Origin: Acidobacteriota bacterium
GTDB lineage: Bacteria > Acidobacteriota > Blastocatellia > Pyrinomonadales > Pyrinomonadaceae
Assembly (NCBI GenBank): GCA_025463135.1
Contig: JAOAPY010000016.1
Coordinates: 185,525 to 249,524 of the forward strand
Direction of reading: 5' to 3'
DNA: 64,000 nucleotides
This document shows positions 7,361-16,536 of the stretch, piece after piece. Below the pieces are notes generated by a model. That model was given only the letters and a program-made list of their open reading frames with translations. It ran no database searches and had not been told where the DNA came from. The translations under genes and the position numbers were made by a program. Position 1 is the stretch's first letter. Every line of letters starts with the position of its first letter.

Positions 7361-8398
7361 ATGCAACTTTCCGAATTTGACTACGAACTGCCTGCTGAGT
7401 TGATCGCCCAGACGCCTCTCGAAAATCGAGATGCTTCGCGTCTGCTCGTGCTCAATCGCAAAGAGCAGAGTTGGGCCGATTCGGAATTCACTTCCCTGGC
7501 CCCGTACCTGCAGCCGGATGATGTGCTCGTCCTCAATAACACCCGGGTTTTTCCGGCTCGATTGGTTGGGCGGCGCGACCCTTCCGGTGGCCGAGTGGAA
7601 GTATTATTAGTGCGGCAACTCGAGCCGATGCTGTGGGAGGCGCTGGTGCGTCCGGCACATCGGCTTAAGGCGGGTGCCCGGGTGGTTTTCGCCGAGGGGA
7701 AACTAAACGCGGAAATTATCACGGCATTAGAGGGTGGCCGGCGCGTCCTGCAGTTTGAATGTGATGACGATCTGGACGCGATGCTGGATGAGTTTGGAGA
7801 GGTCCCGCTTCCGCCGTACATCAAGCGACCAGAGGGATCAACGCAAAAAGATCGCGAGCGTTACCAGACGGTCTACGCCAATAGCCGCGGCGCCGTGGCG
7901 GCACCAACTGCGGGACTTCACTTTACTGAAGGAATGTTGGACCGAGTGCGGGACCGCGGAGTTCAGATCGTTGAAATCACGTTGCATGTCGGATACGGCA
8001 CGTTCGAACCGGTGCGGGTAGACGAAATTGAAAAACATCGCGTGGCGCCAGAGACGTTTGCAATCAGCTCGCAAGCAGCCACAGCGATCAACGACGCTCG
8101 CGATTGCGGGAGACGCATAATCTCCGTGGGCACAACAACGACCCGCGCGCTGGAGTCAGCCGTGAACACCAGAGGCGAAGTCGAACCTGGCATTGGTCTG
8201 GCGGCGATCACAATTACTCCCGGATATTCTTTTCGAATTACGGACGCCCTGATTACAAACTTTCATCTGCCGCAGTCGTCTCTGCTGCTGTTGGTTTGTG
8301 CGTTTGCCGGCCGGGAACTGGTCCTTGATGGTTATCGCCACGCAGTCGAGAGCGGATATCGTTTTTATAGTTACGGTGATTGCATGCTCATACTATAG
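7361..8398 (+). CDS. queA: tRNA S-adenosylmethionine ribosyltransferase-isomerase QueA
   Basis: A 345-residue QueA. It opens with DYELPAELIAQTPLENRDASRLL, and has VLNNTRVFPARL, RYQTVYA---GAVAAPTAGLHFTE, THVGYGTF-type HVGYGTFEPV and the closing NFHLPQSSLLLLVCAF-G. QueA transfers the ribosyl part of SAM to 7-aminomethyl-7-deazaguanine in tRNA, making epoxyqueuosine. The whole family length is present. Two sets of hairpin repeats lie immediately downstream. Confidence 0.97.
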   Translation: MQLSEFDYELPAELIAQTPLENRDASRLLVLNRKEQSWADSEFTSLAPYLQPDDVLVLNNTRVFPARLVGRRDPSGGRVEVLLVRQLEPMLWEALVRPAHRLKAGARVVFAEGKLNAEIITALEGGRRVLQFECDDDLDAMLDEFGEVPLPPYIKRPEGSTQKDRERYQTVYANSRGAVAAPTAGLHFTEGMLDRVRDRGVQIVEITLHVGYGTFEPVRVDEIEKHRVAPETFAISSQAATAINDARDCGRRIISVGTTTTRALESAVNTRGEVEPGIGLAAITITPGYSFRITDALITNFHLPQSSLLLLVCAFAGRELVLDGYRHAVESGYRFYSYGDCMLIL

Positions 8399-8410
8399 GA
8401 AACGCTTCTG

Positions 8411-8487
8411 TACTGCAGGCTGCCAGCCTGCAGATCCCGCGCCTACAGCACCTCCCAGACGTCGACGGGGCTGGCAGCCCGTCGTAC
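8411..8487. repeat. Pair of hairpins of the CTGCAGGCTG..CAGCCTGCAG type
   Basis: A hairpin at 8411-8433 (ACTGCAGGCTGCCAGCCTGC core) is followed by a second at 8463-8487 (CGACGGGGCTGGCAGCCCGT core). The two share the GCTGxCAGC heart. The same two-hairpin arrangement occurs after pdxJ (61639-61719). Placed 12 bp after the queA stop, it may also end transcription. Confidence 0.75.
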
Positions 8488-8531
8488 AAGTCTTCACGTC
8501 GCTACGCGTCGCAGACACTTGTTCAGGGGGT

Positions 8532-8595
8532 AGTGGGTCAGTTTGATGTCCGATGAGCTTTAGCTTGTCGGACATTTGCTGCGAAACTGACCCAC
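8532..8595. repeat. GTCCGA..TCGGAC palindrome nested inside an outer inverted repeat
   Basis: The inner hairpin at 8548-8573 (GTCCGATGAGCTTTAGCTTG, then TCGGAC) is of the GTCCGACAAACT family. It is enclosed by GTGGGTCAGTTT (8533-8544) and its complement AAACTGACCCAC (8584-8595). One repeat may have inserted into another, or both arms may fold as one long stem. Confidence 0.7.
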
Positions 8596-8686
8596 TGCCT
8601 GTTCAGGGCTTACTATAGTTTTTCCTGCGATGATAATGTTAGACTTTGGGTAACCCCGATTTGCGGTTGTTTGCTATAGAACTTCC

Positions 8687-9250
8687 ATGGCAGTCCTGAA
8701 AAAAATTCGTTCTCGTTGGCTTTCGCAAACGCCAGAGCCACCACCACCAACCGACTACCCGGCAGGGGCCGCGAATGTGGTGTCCCTGGTGCCGGATCTC
8801 AGGTATGACGTACGACCGCTAAGCATTTCCCAGCTCGACGAGTGTTGGCGTCTGGATCAGCGTTGCTTTGTTGACGGAGAGGCTTATAGCCGCGACACCT
8901 TCGAGTACTTATTAACAGCTCCCGAATCTGTTTCTTACCGGGTAGTGACCCAGAACGGCTCGATGGTAGGTTTTGTGATCGGTCTTATGGAACCCGATCA
9001 CACAGGTCACATTACGACCGTCGGCGTCGCTCCTGATCATCGGCGGCGGCACTTGGCCAAACGATTAATGCTGAAAGTCGAAGAAGGTTTTCGACGACGC
9101 AATATTCGCATCGTCCGGCTCGAAGTCCGCGCCCTTAATGTCTCGGCGCAACAACTGTATCTGAGCCTCGGATACACGGTTACGCAACGCTTGCCAAAGT
9201 ATTATTCGAATGGTGGAGACGGCCTGTTAATGGTGAAGTCGCTGGAATGA
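8687..9250 (+). CDS. GNAT-family N-acetyltransferase (RimI-like)
   Basis: A 187-residue GNAT protein. An extra N-terminus of about 45 residues (basic start, then a Pro-rich linker) precedes the domain. The acetyl-CoA site is visible as TVGVAPDHRRRHLAKRLM, followed by RLEVRALNVSAQQLYLSLGY, the typical C-terminal beta-bulge and helix of RimI-type enzymes. These acetylate protein N-termini or small amines; the substrate here is unknown. The gene converges on mglA, whose stop lies 21 bp downstream. The upstream 288 bp is mainly palindromic repeats. Confidence 0.88.
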   Translation: MAVLKKIRSRWLSQTPEPPPPTDYPAGAANVVSLVPDLRYDVRPLSISQLDECWRLDQRCFVDGEAYSRDTFEYLLTAPESVSYRVVTQNGSMVGFVIGLMEPDHTGHITTVGVAPDHRRRHLAKRLMLKVEEGFRRRNIRIVRLEVRALNVSAQQLYLSLGYTVTQRLPKYYSNGGDGLLMVKSLE

Positions 9251-9271
9251 TTGGGGGGAAAGCTGGCTCAT

Positions 9272-9856
9272 CTATCCCTTGCGAAGTTCGGTAAGCACTT
9301 GTTTGGCAACGGCTTTTAGCGTATCGAAAACACCGGTTCCGATGGACGCCACCGCTTCCACTACAGGCTCACCCTTGCGAAAAAGTTCTTCTCTCAGTTC
9401 CTCGACCGGAATAACGTTTGGCAGATCTCTCTTGTTGAGCTGTAACACGTACGGCAGCTTCATCAAATCATAACCCTGCGCGCGCAAATTTTCTTCCAGG
9501 TTATAGAGCGATTCGACATTAGCGTCCATACGCTCTTCCTGGGAATCGGCCACGAAGACCACGCCATCGACACCCTTTAGAATCAGTTTGCGCGAGGCAT
9601 CATAAAAAACCTGGCCAGGCACGGTGTACAGATGAAAGCGTGTCTTAAAGCCGCGCACAGTACCCAACTCCAATGGCATGAAGTCAAAGAAGAGGGTGCG
9701 GTCCGTTTCCGTGGCCAGGCTTATCAGTTTTCCTCTGGCTTGCGGAGCGGTGGCGTCAAAGATGTGCTGCAAGTTAGTAGTCTTGCCGCAGAGTCCTGGA
9801 CCGTAGTAAACGATCTTGCAATTTATTTCGCGTGATGCGTAATTAATGAAAGTCAT
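9272..9856 (-). CDS. mglA: MglA-type small Ras-like GTPase
   Basis: A 194-residue GTPase of the bacterial MglA family. The P-loop is GPGLCGKTT (residues 19-27). The switch region is [31 protein letters not shown] replaces the usual DxxG and is a mark of MglA. NKRDLP gives the guanine-specificity loop. MglA-GTP sets cell polarity and motility-complex position in myxobacteria, and in other phyla it is assumed to have polarity or trafficking roles. It follows mglB by 12 bp, and MglB is the partner that activates GTP hydrolysis. Confidence 0.95.
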   Translation of the reverse strand: MTFINYASREINCKIVYYGPGLCGKTTNLQHIFDATAPQARGKLISLATETDRTLFFDFMPLELGTVRGFKTRFHLYTVPGQVFYDASRKLILKGVDGVVFVADSQEERMDANVESLYNLEENLRAQGYDLMKLPYVLQLNKRDLPNVIPVEELREELFRKGEPVVEAVASIGTGVFDTLKAVAKQVLTELRKG

Positions 9857-9868
9857 AGGAGCGTTGGG

Positions 9869-10342
9869 TTAGCTGAAAAGGCTGTCAATATCTTCTTCCG
9901 TGATCTCTGAAAAGGGCGAATCCAAATCCTCACATCCGTCTTGAAGGATCTCTTCGAAAAGCGTAGACAGTTGCCGGGAGATCTGCCTGCTGCGCAGTTT
10001 GACCAGCCCCAGACTAGACTTCTCGTCAAAAACGACTACCAGCAAGAGCCGGCCTATGACGGAGATGTGAATGCTTTCTTTCTCACCTTCATGGGATAAG
10101 GTGGGGAATTCTTTCTCGCCAATCAACTGCGCCATGCCATCAGTCGCGGCGACGTTTCCCGCCACTAACGATGCGAGACTTGTTGTGTCAAGATTTCCCA
10201 CTTCCCCCTGGACCGCGATCTGTTGGCCGTCTTTGTCCACCAGGAAGACGACGCGCGCGTTCGAATCCATGCGGAGTCTGGCCAACACGGCTTTGATTTG
10301 GTGAAACCGCTCTTCACGTAAAAGTATTGGAGTGTCTGGCAT
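9869..10342 (-). CDS. mglB: MglB-like roadblock/LC7 domain protein
   Basis: A 157-residue protein with a single roadblock/LC7 fold. It has IKAVLARLRMDSNARVVFLV, DKDGQQIAVQGEVG, then TTSLASLVAGNVAATDGMAQL and ISVIGRLLLVVVFDEKSSLGL. This is the family of MglA GTPase-activating proteins. The acidic tail (FSEITEEDIDSLFS) resembles other MglB proteins. The ATG at 10342 is taken as start; a TTG directly before it is possible. The gene is divergently oriented from the H1-like/TPR gene. Confidence 0.92.
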   Translation of the reverse strand: MPDTPILLREERFHQIKAVLARLRMDSNARVVFLVDKDGQQIAVQGEVGNLDTTSLASLVAGNVAATDGMAQLIGEKEFPTLSHEGEKESIHISVIGRLLLVVVFDEKSSLGLVKLRSRQISRQLSTLFEEILQDGCEDLDSPFSEITEEDIDSLFS

Positions 10343-10694
10343 CAATACGGCTCTCTTGGTTTGGGTGCGAGCGGAGGGTTAGCGGACTGAGAGGGCTAAG
10401 AACTGGTTTCCTTACTCGCATTCTCAAGCGGTGTAGGAAAACCCACTCAATTTAGGTTAAGCGACTCGTCTGAAATCAAGAACCCGAGCCGCACGTCACT
10501 TTAGCATAGCAAACACTGACCATCAAGTGTTTTTCCTTGTTTATCCAAGGAGGTCACGGTTTTGTCTGGGTTCCCACTTCTTTGGTCGCAAAGCTCCTTT
10601 AATTGCGTTGATTTAGCGGTAAACGTATGTTAAGCTTCGCGCGGATTTTTGGTAAGGACTCTGAGTAAATTTTCCTACCCTCTAAGGGGTTCAG
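10343..10694. other. Divergent intergenic region between mglB and the H1-like/TPR gene
   Basis: About 350 bp without a convincing gene on either strand and without the palindromic repeats common elsewhere in the window. It must hold the promoters for both flanking genes. TTGATT and TAAGCT 17 bp apart, about 10610-10640, could be a promoter for the rightward gene, but the match is weak. I see no clear RNA structure. Confidence 0.5.
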
Positions 10695-11594
10695 ATGAGC
10701 AGTCCCGTAACAAAAGGAATGAGGCGGACAGCTTCCCGACGCTCTGCGCCGAAGACTGCGGCCAAGAGCAAGCCCCTCAGGCATAAGCCAAAGTCCGCCC
10801 GACCGAAATCTCTAGCCAAACGCAGTTCGGCAGCCAAAGCGCCTGCAAAAAAAGCGCTGAAAGTGACCAGCAGGTCCACTGCTAAAGCCAAGCCTGCAAA
10901 GAAACAAGTCACAAAGACACGAAAAGCTGCAGCCGCAAAAACCAAAGTCACAAGGAAATCTGTCGCAAGCAAGCCCGCTCTTGTTACTCAGAAGAAACGG
11001 ACTTCGCCCACCGCCGAGAGAGTCAAAAAGACTCATGCTCCGATTCGAGCCGTGCGTGCACATAAGCCGACGGCCCCTCCTCTTCCGCCGCCAAGACAAC
11101 CTACGGTGGATGAAACGGCTGCGCTTCAGTCCTTTGATCGCGCTCATCGTGAATTTACGCGCGGACGTTTTCAGGAGGCCCGGAACCAGTTTCGCCTTCT
11201 GCTCGAGCGGTACGCTCAGGTTGCGGAAGTAGCTGCGCGCGCGCGCACCTATCTGGCCATTTCTGAATCTCGTTTGCGCACGGATAGTATGCTGCCCAGA
11301 GATGCCGATTCACTCTACGATCGCGGAGTAATTGAATTGAATCGTGGCGAATATGTCGCCGCTCAGGAAATGTTCGAGCGCGCAGTCAAACGAGAGCCGG
11401 AAGCTGCTCATATTCACTACGGCCTGGCCGCCACCCGAGCAAGACTCGGTGCTATTGATTTGGCACTGCAATCTCTTCAACGCGCTCTGGATCTTCAACC
11501 CAGCCTGCGCGTTCGAGCCCAAAATGACCACGACCTGCATCCCTTGCGCAACGACCCAGACTTTGACAAGTTGGTCTTTGCCTCGCGCCTGTAA
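10695..11594 (+). CDS. Histone H1-like basic tail fused to a TPR domain
   Basis: A 299-residue two-part protein. Residues 1-~133 are low-complexity and dominated by Lys, Ala, Arg, Ser and Pro with repeated KPK, AKK and KAAAAKT blocks, like bacterial H1 (Hc1-type) or AlgP-like DNA-binding tails. Residues ~140-290 form TPR-like helices (AHREFTRGRFQEARNQFRLL; DRGVIELNRGEYVAAQEMFE; LAATRARLGAIDLALQSLQR). The start has AAGGGG 5 nt upstream. A DNA- or RNA-binding arm joined to a protein-interaction domain suggests a nucleoid or polyanion adaptor; no enzyme motif is visible. I know of no named protein with this architecture. Confidence 0.85.
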   Translation: MSSPVTKGMRRTASRRSAPKTAAKSKPLRHKPKSARPKSLAKRSSAAKAPAKKALKVTSRSTAKAKPAKKQVTKTRKAAAAKTKVTRKSVASKPALVTQKKRTSPTAERVKKTHAPIRAVRAHKPTAPPLPPPRQPTVDETAALQSFDRAHREFTRGRFQEARNQFRLLLERYAQVAEVAARARTYLAISESRLRTDSMLPRDADSLYDRGVIELNRGEYVAAQEMFERAVKREPEAAHIHYGLAATRARLGAIDLALQSLQRALDLQPSLRVRAQNDHDLHPLRNDPDFDKLVFASRL

Positions 11595-11690
11595 ACTGCC
11601 ACCAATCCCTTTCGGGAAATAATCTCCGGTTTCAAACGACTCTTCTTTTAGGTATTATTCTGACGACCGCATTTCGGGAGAATTGCTAAT

Positions 11691-12722
11691 TTGCAAACAG
11701 TGGACAGCAATGATGGTCTCAACCTCGTAGCGATTGGTGGAGGCACCGGTCTTTCCGCGCTGCTTGCCGGTCTCAAGCGCAGAGTAGGACCGCAAACCGA
11801 CGACGAAATATGGCTGAAAAATCTTTCGGCAATCGTTACGGTTTCGGATGACGGCGGCAGCTCCGGGCGTTTGCGCGAAGAGTTGCAGATGCTGCCACCA
11901 GGCGACATACGCAATTGCATGATTGCGCTCTCAGAAGATTCAACTCTGATCTCACGTCTTTTTCGGCATCGGTTTCGTGGGAACGGCGAACTTGGAGGCC
12001 ATAGTTTTGGCAATCTCTTTCTCGCGGCATTGACGGAAGTGACCGGAGACTTCGTCGAAGCGGTCCGCCTTTCATCGGAAGTTCTGGCCAGCAAGGGACA
12101 CATCTTTCCAGCTACAATTAATGACGTGCGTCTGGTAGCCGAACTTGAAGACGGAACGTCTGTTCGGGGTGAAACTCAAATCACTGCTTCACACTCAAGA
12201 ATTCGGCGGTTGCACCTCGAACCGGAACAGTGTCTGCCACTTCCTGAGGCGCTGGCCGCAATTCGCTCTGCGAATGTGATTACGGTGGGTCCGGGTTCGT
12301 TATACACCAGTATTCTGCCGAACTTGCTGGTGTCGCGGGTGGCGCAGGCAATTGGCGAGGCAGACGCAACCAGGATTTTTATCTGCAACCTGATGACACA
12401 GCCTGGAGAAACCGACGGCTACAGCGCTCGCCAACATCTCGACATCGTCAAGGAGTATGCTCCCGAGATTCAGTTTGATTTTGTAGTCGTCAATGACCGC
12501 CTCATTAGCAGTGAACAGACGACTCGATACGCCGCTGAAGGCGCCGTGCAGATCGGAATAGACGACGATCTTGATCAGGCGCAACTCAGCGGAGAGGCAG
12601 AGATTGTGCGAGCAGATCTCTTGCACGAAGGCGACAAGGTCCGGCACAACTCGGAAACGCTGGCAAGCGTCGTGGTCGGCTGCTTGCGGCGGGCAAAGTC
12701 ACGACCGCTGGTCACCGCATAG
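11691..12722 (+). CDS. yvcK: YvcK/CofD-like protein (gluconeogenesis factor family)
   Basis: A 343-residue YvcK-family protein. The nucleotide-binding start is LVAIGGGTGLSALLAGL, followed by AIVTVSDDGGSSGRLREEL, the G-HSFGNL-LAAL segment, and VGPGSLYTSILPNLLV. YvcK proteins bind UDP-sugars such as UDP-GlcNAc and affect cell-wall synthesis and gluconeogenic growth. The start is TTG at 11691 (GTG at 11700 is the alternative); GGGAG lies about 10 nt upstream. Only 2 bp separate its stop from glmU, so the gene is translationally linked to UDP-GlcNAc synthesis. Confidence 0.93.
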   Translation: MQTVDSNDGLNLVAIGGGTGLSALLAGLKRRVGPQTDDEIWLKNLSAIVTVSDDGGSSGRLREELQMLPPGDIRNCMIALSEDSTLISRLFRHRFRGNGELGGHSFGNLFLAALTEVTGDFVEAVRLSSEVLASKGHIFPATINDVRLVAELEDGTSVRGETQITASHSRIRRLHLEPEQCLPLPEALAAIRSANVITVGPGSLYTSILPNLLVSRVAQAIGEADATRIFICNLMTQPGETDGYSARQHLDIVKEYAPEIQFDFVVVNDRLISSEQTTRYAAEGAVQIGIDDDLDQAQLSGEAEIVRADLLHEGDKVRHNSETLASVVVGCLRRAKSRPLVTA

Positions 12723-12724
12723 CC

Positions 12725-14152
12725 ATGCAGAACGAGACGCGATTGAACGCCCATTCCGAACGACCACTCGACATTCTGGTATTAGCGGCCGGCCTTGGTA
12801 CTCGCATGAAATCCGGCAAGGCCAAAGTGCTGCACCAACTTGGTGGTCTCCCTCTAATCACTCATGTCTGTCGCGCGGCCCAGTCACTCGAACCCAGAAA
12901 GATTCATGTGATCGTTGGTCACCAGGCCGACCGGGTTGAGGCGGCTGTCCTGGAGGCACTGGACCCGAGCCAGGTCACTTTTATTAAACAGGCCCGGCAA
13001 CTGGGTACTGGTGACGCGGTGATGTCGGCGCGAGAAGCGTTGGCTGGTGCGGACTCAACGGTGATGATTCTCTCTGGTGACGTTCCCTTGATTCGGGCCG
13101 AGACTCTGCGGCTCCTTCTGAATCATCATCGAGAGAGTGGCGCCGTTTGCACCATCCTGGCAGTGCGCATGGAAAATCCAACCGGCTATGGCCGCATGGT
13201 GCGTGATGAACAAGGTCGCTTCCTGAGAATCGTGGAGCAGAAGGACGCGACCCCGGAAGAGAAACAAGTCCGTGAGATTAATTCCGGCATCTACTGTTTC
13301 GAGGCCGGCAAGTTGTTTTCAGCGCTGGAGCGCGTCCAACCCCAGAACCAGCAGAGTGAATATTACCTGACCGACGTAGCCGAGATCCTGCTTTCGGATG
13401 GCGAACAGGTGGATGCCTTTCTGCATAACGACGCGCGCGAAGTTGCGGGTGTCAATACGCGAGCAGAGCTCGCGGAATTCGAAAATCTAATACGACGCAA
13501 TACGATTCGGGGCTTGATGCTCGATGGCGGTGTAACCTTTATCGATCCTTCGCGCACATATGTAAGTGCCGAGGCCGTAATCGGTCAGGACACTGTCATC
13601 TATCCCGAGGTACAGATCGAAGGAAAGACAGTGATCGGCGAAAACTGCGTGCTGCGCTCCGGCAGTCGCATCACCAACTCACGACTCGGAAGTAACGTAA
13701 CTATCAAAGATCATTGTCTTATTATCGACTCAGAGATCGAATCCGACTGTTCCGTCGGACCGTTTGCGCATCTGCGCATGAAGGCCTTTTTGGCGGCAGG
13801 TTCTGCTGTAGGTAACTTTGTCGAGCTCAAAAAATCACGCCTGGGCCGAGGTTCAAAGGCAATGCATCTGACTTACCTCGGTGATGCGACGATAGGCGAG
13901 CAGACCAACATTGGCGCCGGCACGATCACCTGCAATTACGACGGCCGTCAGAAGCACGAAACGATCATCGAGGATAATGTTAAGATCGGTTCAGATACGA
14001 TGCTCGTGGCGCCGGTTAAAGTAGGCAGCAGGTCGGTGACCGGAGCCGGGTCGGTAGTGACGAGGGATGTTCCGTCCGATTCGCTGGTCGCCGGCGTACC
14101 GGCCGTAATTAAGAAACGTTTGGGAGAAAGGCGTAATGAAACTGAGAGCTGA
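12725..14152 (+). CDS. glmU: Bifunctional UDP-GlcNAc pyrophosphorylase / GlcN-1-P acetyltransferase GlmU
   Basis: A 475-residue GlmU with both domains. The uridylyltransferase half opens with [18 protein letters not shown] (residues 20-37), with GTGDAVM, LSGDVPL and GYGRMVRD. The left-handed beta-helix half begins near residue 260 and holds the acetyltransferase site region [20 protein letters not shown] and YDGRQKH. It makes UDP-GlcNAc, the precursor of peptidoglycan and lipid A. About 12 extra N-terminal residues precede the core. It sits between yvcK and glmS. Confidence 0.98.
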   Translation: MQNETRLNAHSERPLDILVLAAGLGTRMKSGKAKVLHQLGGLPLITHVCRAAQSLEPRKIHVIVGHQADRVEAAVLEALDPSQVTFIKQARQLGTGDAVMSAREALAGADSTVMILSGDVPLIRAETLRLLLNHHRESGAVCTILAVRMENPTGYGRMVRDEQGRFLRIVEQKDATPEEKQVREINSGIYCFEAGKLFSALERVQPQNQQSEYYLTDVAEILLSDGEQVDAFLHNDAREVAGVNTRAELAEFENLIRRNTIRGLMLDGGVTFIDPSRTYVSAEAVIGQDTVIYPEVQIEGKTVIGENCVLRSGSRITNSRLGSNVTIKDHCLIIDSEIESDCSVGPFAHLRMKAFLAAGSAVGNFVELKKSRLGRGSKAMHLTYLGDATIGEQTNIGAGTITCNYDGRQKHETIIEDNVKIGSDTMLVAPVKVGSRSVTGAGSVVTRDVPSDSLVAGVPAVIKKRLGERRNETES

Positions 14153-14170
14153 AGTATTCCAATTCAACCT

Positions 14171-14191
14171 TCATCTCTCATCCTTCATCCT
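14171..14191 (+). repeat. Three 7-bp units (TCATCTC, TCATCCT, TCATCCT) just before glmS
   Basis: A short heptanucleotide array ends 8 nt before the glmS ATG, in the place where a Shine-Dalgarno sequence would sit. No purine-rich ribosome site is seen there. The same placement occurs at uvrD, the RDD gene and the fourth permease. Confidence 0.55.
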
Positions 14192-14199
14192 TTAATTTT

Positions 14200-16062
14200 A
14201 TGTGTGGCATTGTTGGTTATGTAGGCAATAAGCAGGTTGTGCCGTTGATCATTGACGGCCTACGCAAGCTTGAGTATCGGGGTTACGATTCGGCGGGTAT
14301 TGCCGTCGTAAATGAAAATCACGAGCTGCAGATTCGCCGTGCTGAGGGCAAGCTGCGCAATCTCGAAGAAGCAATTCGCCTGACCCCGCTCGATGGCACC
14401 TATGGCATCGGGCACACTCGCTGGGCGACGCATGGCCGGCCCACTGAAGAGAATGCGCACCCGCATCGCGATTGCACCGGCCGCGTCGTCGTCGTTCATA
14501 ACGGCATCATTGAAAACTATCTGCAATTGAAAGAGCGCCTGCGCCAAACGGATCACCGTTTTGTCACCGAGACCGATACGGAAATCATCGCGCATTTGAT
14601 CGAAGAATATTTGCGACGTGGCGACGGCTTTGAAAAAGCTGTTCGAGAGACCGCGCGCGAACTGCGCGGCATCTTTGCTCTTTCCATAATCAACGCGGAC
14701 GAACCGGATACAATCATTGCCCTGCGTCAGGGCCCTCCCGTGGTCATCGGCCTGGGCGACGGCGAATTTTTTGTAGCCTCGGATATTCCTCCCATCCTGC
14801 AACACACCCGTGACGTGTTTTTTCTGGGCGACGGTGAAATGGCAGTTTTGACGAGGGACGCAGTTCGGGTTACAGACTTCAAGGGAAACTCTGTTGAGCC
14901 GGCGATTCAGCGGATCACCTGGGATCCGATCATGGCTGAAAAGGGTGGCTTCAAGCATTTCATGCTCAAGGAGATTTACGAGCAGCCGCGCGCTGTCCGC
15001 GACACGGTCCAGGGTCGACTCTCACTTGACACCGGTCGAGTATTTCTCGATCAGATGGACAACCTCACCGAAGCCGACTTCAAACGCTTTACTGCGATCA
15101 AGATCGCCGCCTGCGGCACATCCTGGCATGCCGGGCTGGCGGGCAAGTACATGATCGAACAGCTGGCGCGCGTGCCTGTCGAAGTGGATTACGCGTCGGA
15201 ATTTCGCTATCGCGATCCGGTACTTGATGAGAACACCCTGCTGTTGGTGATTTCTCAATCAGGCGAGACGGCCGACACGATTGCGGCCTTGCGCGAAGCC
15301 AGGGAACATGGCGCGAAGGGATTGGCCATCTGCAACGTGCAAGGCTCGATGATTGTGCGCGAGGCTGATGGGACCATCCTCACGCATGCCGGCCCGGAGA
15401 TTGGCGTGGCCTCAACCAAAGCGTTTACTTCGCAAATGATTGCGCTGTACCTGCTCGGATTATATCTGGGTGAATTGCGCGGAACATTGACCGAAGCTCA
15501 GGCCAAACAGCACGCCCAGCAACTCGCCGAATTGCCGCTCAAGCTGGAACACCTGTTGAATGAGTCTGATGAGATTGAGGAGTTGGCAAAAGAGTTCTTT
15601 CGGGCCACCGACTTTCTTTACCTGGGGCGCGGCATCAACTTCCCGGTTGCGCTCGAGGGCGCGCTGAAGTTGAAAGAGATCTCATACATTCACGCCGAAG
15701 GATATCCGGCCGGCGAAATGAAACACGGTCCCAACGCTCTTATAGACGAACGCTTGCCGGTACTGTTCATCAACACGCGCGAAGAAGGAAACCACGCTTC
15801 TGAATTGCGCTATGAAAAAACGCATTCGAACATTGTTGAAGTCAAAGCCCGCGAAGGCATCGTGATTTCGATTCTGACTGAAGGCGACACAATGTCTTCG
15901 GCTGTTTCGGATCACGTGATCGAAATTCCCGCGGCCAGCGATCTGCTTTCACCGATCCTCTCAATCATTCCGCTGCAATTGCTTGCCTATCACATCGCCG
16001 TTCGCCGCGGTTGCGACGTTGACCAGCCAAGAAATCTCGCTAAGTCTGTAACGGTTGAGTAA
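14200..16062 (+). CDS. glmS: Glutamine-fructose-6-phosphate aminotransferase GlmS
   Basis: A 620-residue GlmS. The N-terminal glutaminase domain starts MCGIVGYVG with the Cys2 nucleophile and has [17 protein letters not shown] and HNGIIENY. Two SIS isomerase domains follow ([46 protein letters not shown]), with the C-terminal [13 protein letters not shown]. It makes glucosamine-6-phosphate, the committed step to UDP-GlcNAc. The 47-bp gap after glmU is too short for a glmS ribozyme. Confidence 0.98.
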   Translation: MCGIVGYVGNKQVVPLIIDGLRKLEYRGYDSAGIAVVNENHELQIRRAEGKLRNLEEAIRLTPLDGTYGIGHTRWATHGRPTEENAHPHRDCTGRVVVVHNGIIENYLQLKERLRQTDHRFVTETDTEIIAHLIEEYLRRGDGFEKAVRETARELRGIFALSIINADEPDTIIALRQGPPVVIGLGDGEFFVASDIPPILQHTRDVFFLGDGEMAVLTRDAVRVTDFKGNSVEPAIQRITWDPIMAEKGGFKHFMLKEIYEQPRAVRDTVQGRLSLDTGRVFLDQMDNLTEADFKRFTAIKIAACGTSWHAGLAGKYMIEQLARVPVEVDYASEFRYRDPVLDENTLLLVISQSGETADTIAALREAREHGAKGLAICNVQGSMIVREADGTILTHAGPEIGVASTKAFTSQMIALYLLGLYLGELRGTLTEAQAKQHAQQLAELPLKLEHLLNESDEIEELAKEFFRATDFLYLGRGINFPVALEGALKLKEISYIHAEGYPAGEMKHGPNALIDERLPVLFINTREEGNHASELRYEKTHSNIVEVKAREGIVISILTEGDTMSSAVSDHVIEIPAASDLLSPILSIIPLQLLAYHIAVRRGCDVDQPRNLAKSVTVE

Positions 16063-16536
16063 TCAGCTCCCGCGCTTTTGCAAGATGATGATGAAGATTT
16101 AAGTTGTTCTAAAAAATCGAGTTGTACCTTAAATAATTTAAGATCGACAGACGCGAGGAACTAGGGATTTCCTACAACTTCCAGTCATCCCCAGGCATTA
16201 TTCGGCGTATAAACTCGTCAAACAAAGGTACCGTGAATGCAGTATCGCCGTGGTTCGGGCTCCCTAACATAGTTCGTAGCGTCGTTGCATCAGGATTTTT
16301 TTTGATTTGGATTCTTCATCTCATTCACACCCGGTTTCAACCGGGTGTTCAGCGACCCATCTGATTTCCAACACCGTTTCAACGGTTTTCTTTCCGCGGC
16401 AAGTTGGAAACCGTTGAAACGGTTCGAATATCATCCACACTTTAAGTCACCCGATTGCAACCGGGTTTGAATGAGATGGGTTCTTGCCCGACCTTAAGGC
16501 TTCACAGCGGCGCGCTCCTTAACTTGTTCGGTACCC
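16063..16536. other. Intergenic region between glmS and ada, largely repeat DNA
   Basis: A 474-bp gap between converging genes with no convincing ORF. The first 250 bp show no recognisable structure. A large nested palindrome occupies 16317-16478. Confidence 0.6.
16317..16478. repeat. Nested palindrome with CCCGGTTTCAACCGGG and CCGTTTCAACGG cores
   Basis: The outer arms CATCTCATTCACACCCGGTT... (16317-16347) and the complement ...GGGTTTGAATGAGATG (16448-16478) enclose two inner hairpins, CCGTTTCAACGG (16374-16385) and CCGTTGAAACGG (16411-16422), which also pair with each other across TTCCAAC/GTTGGAA. The result is a 162-bp element that can fold as one long stem or as several hairpins, the same design logic as the other paired palindromes in the window. 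Confidence 0.75.

Noticed and set aside
14153..14199. glmS ribozyme or other leader RNA before glmS
   Set aside because: The gap is only 47 bp and contains a 7-bp array; no ribozyme core fits.
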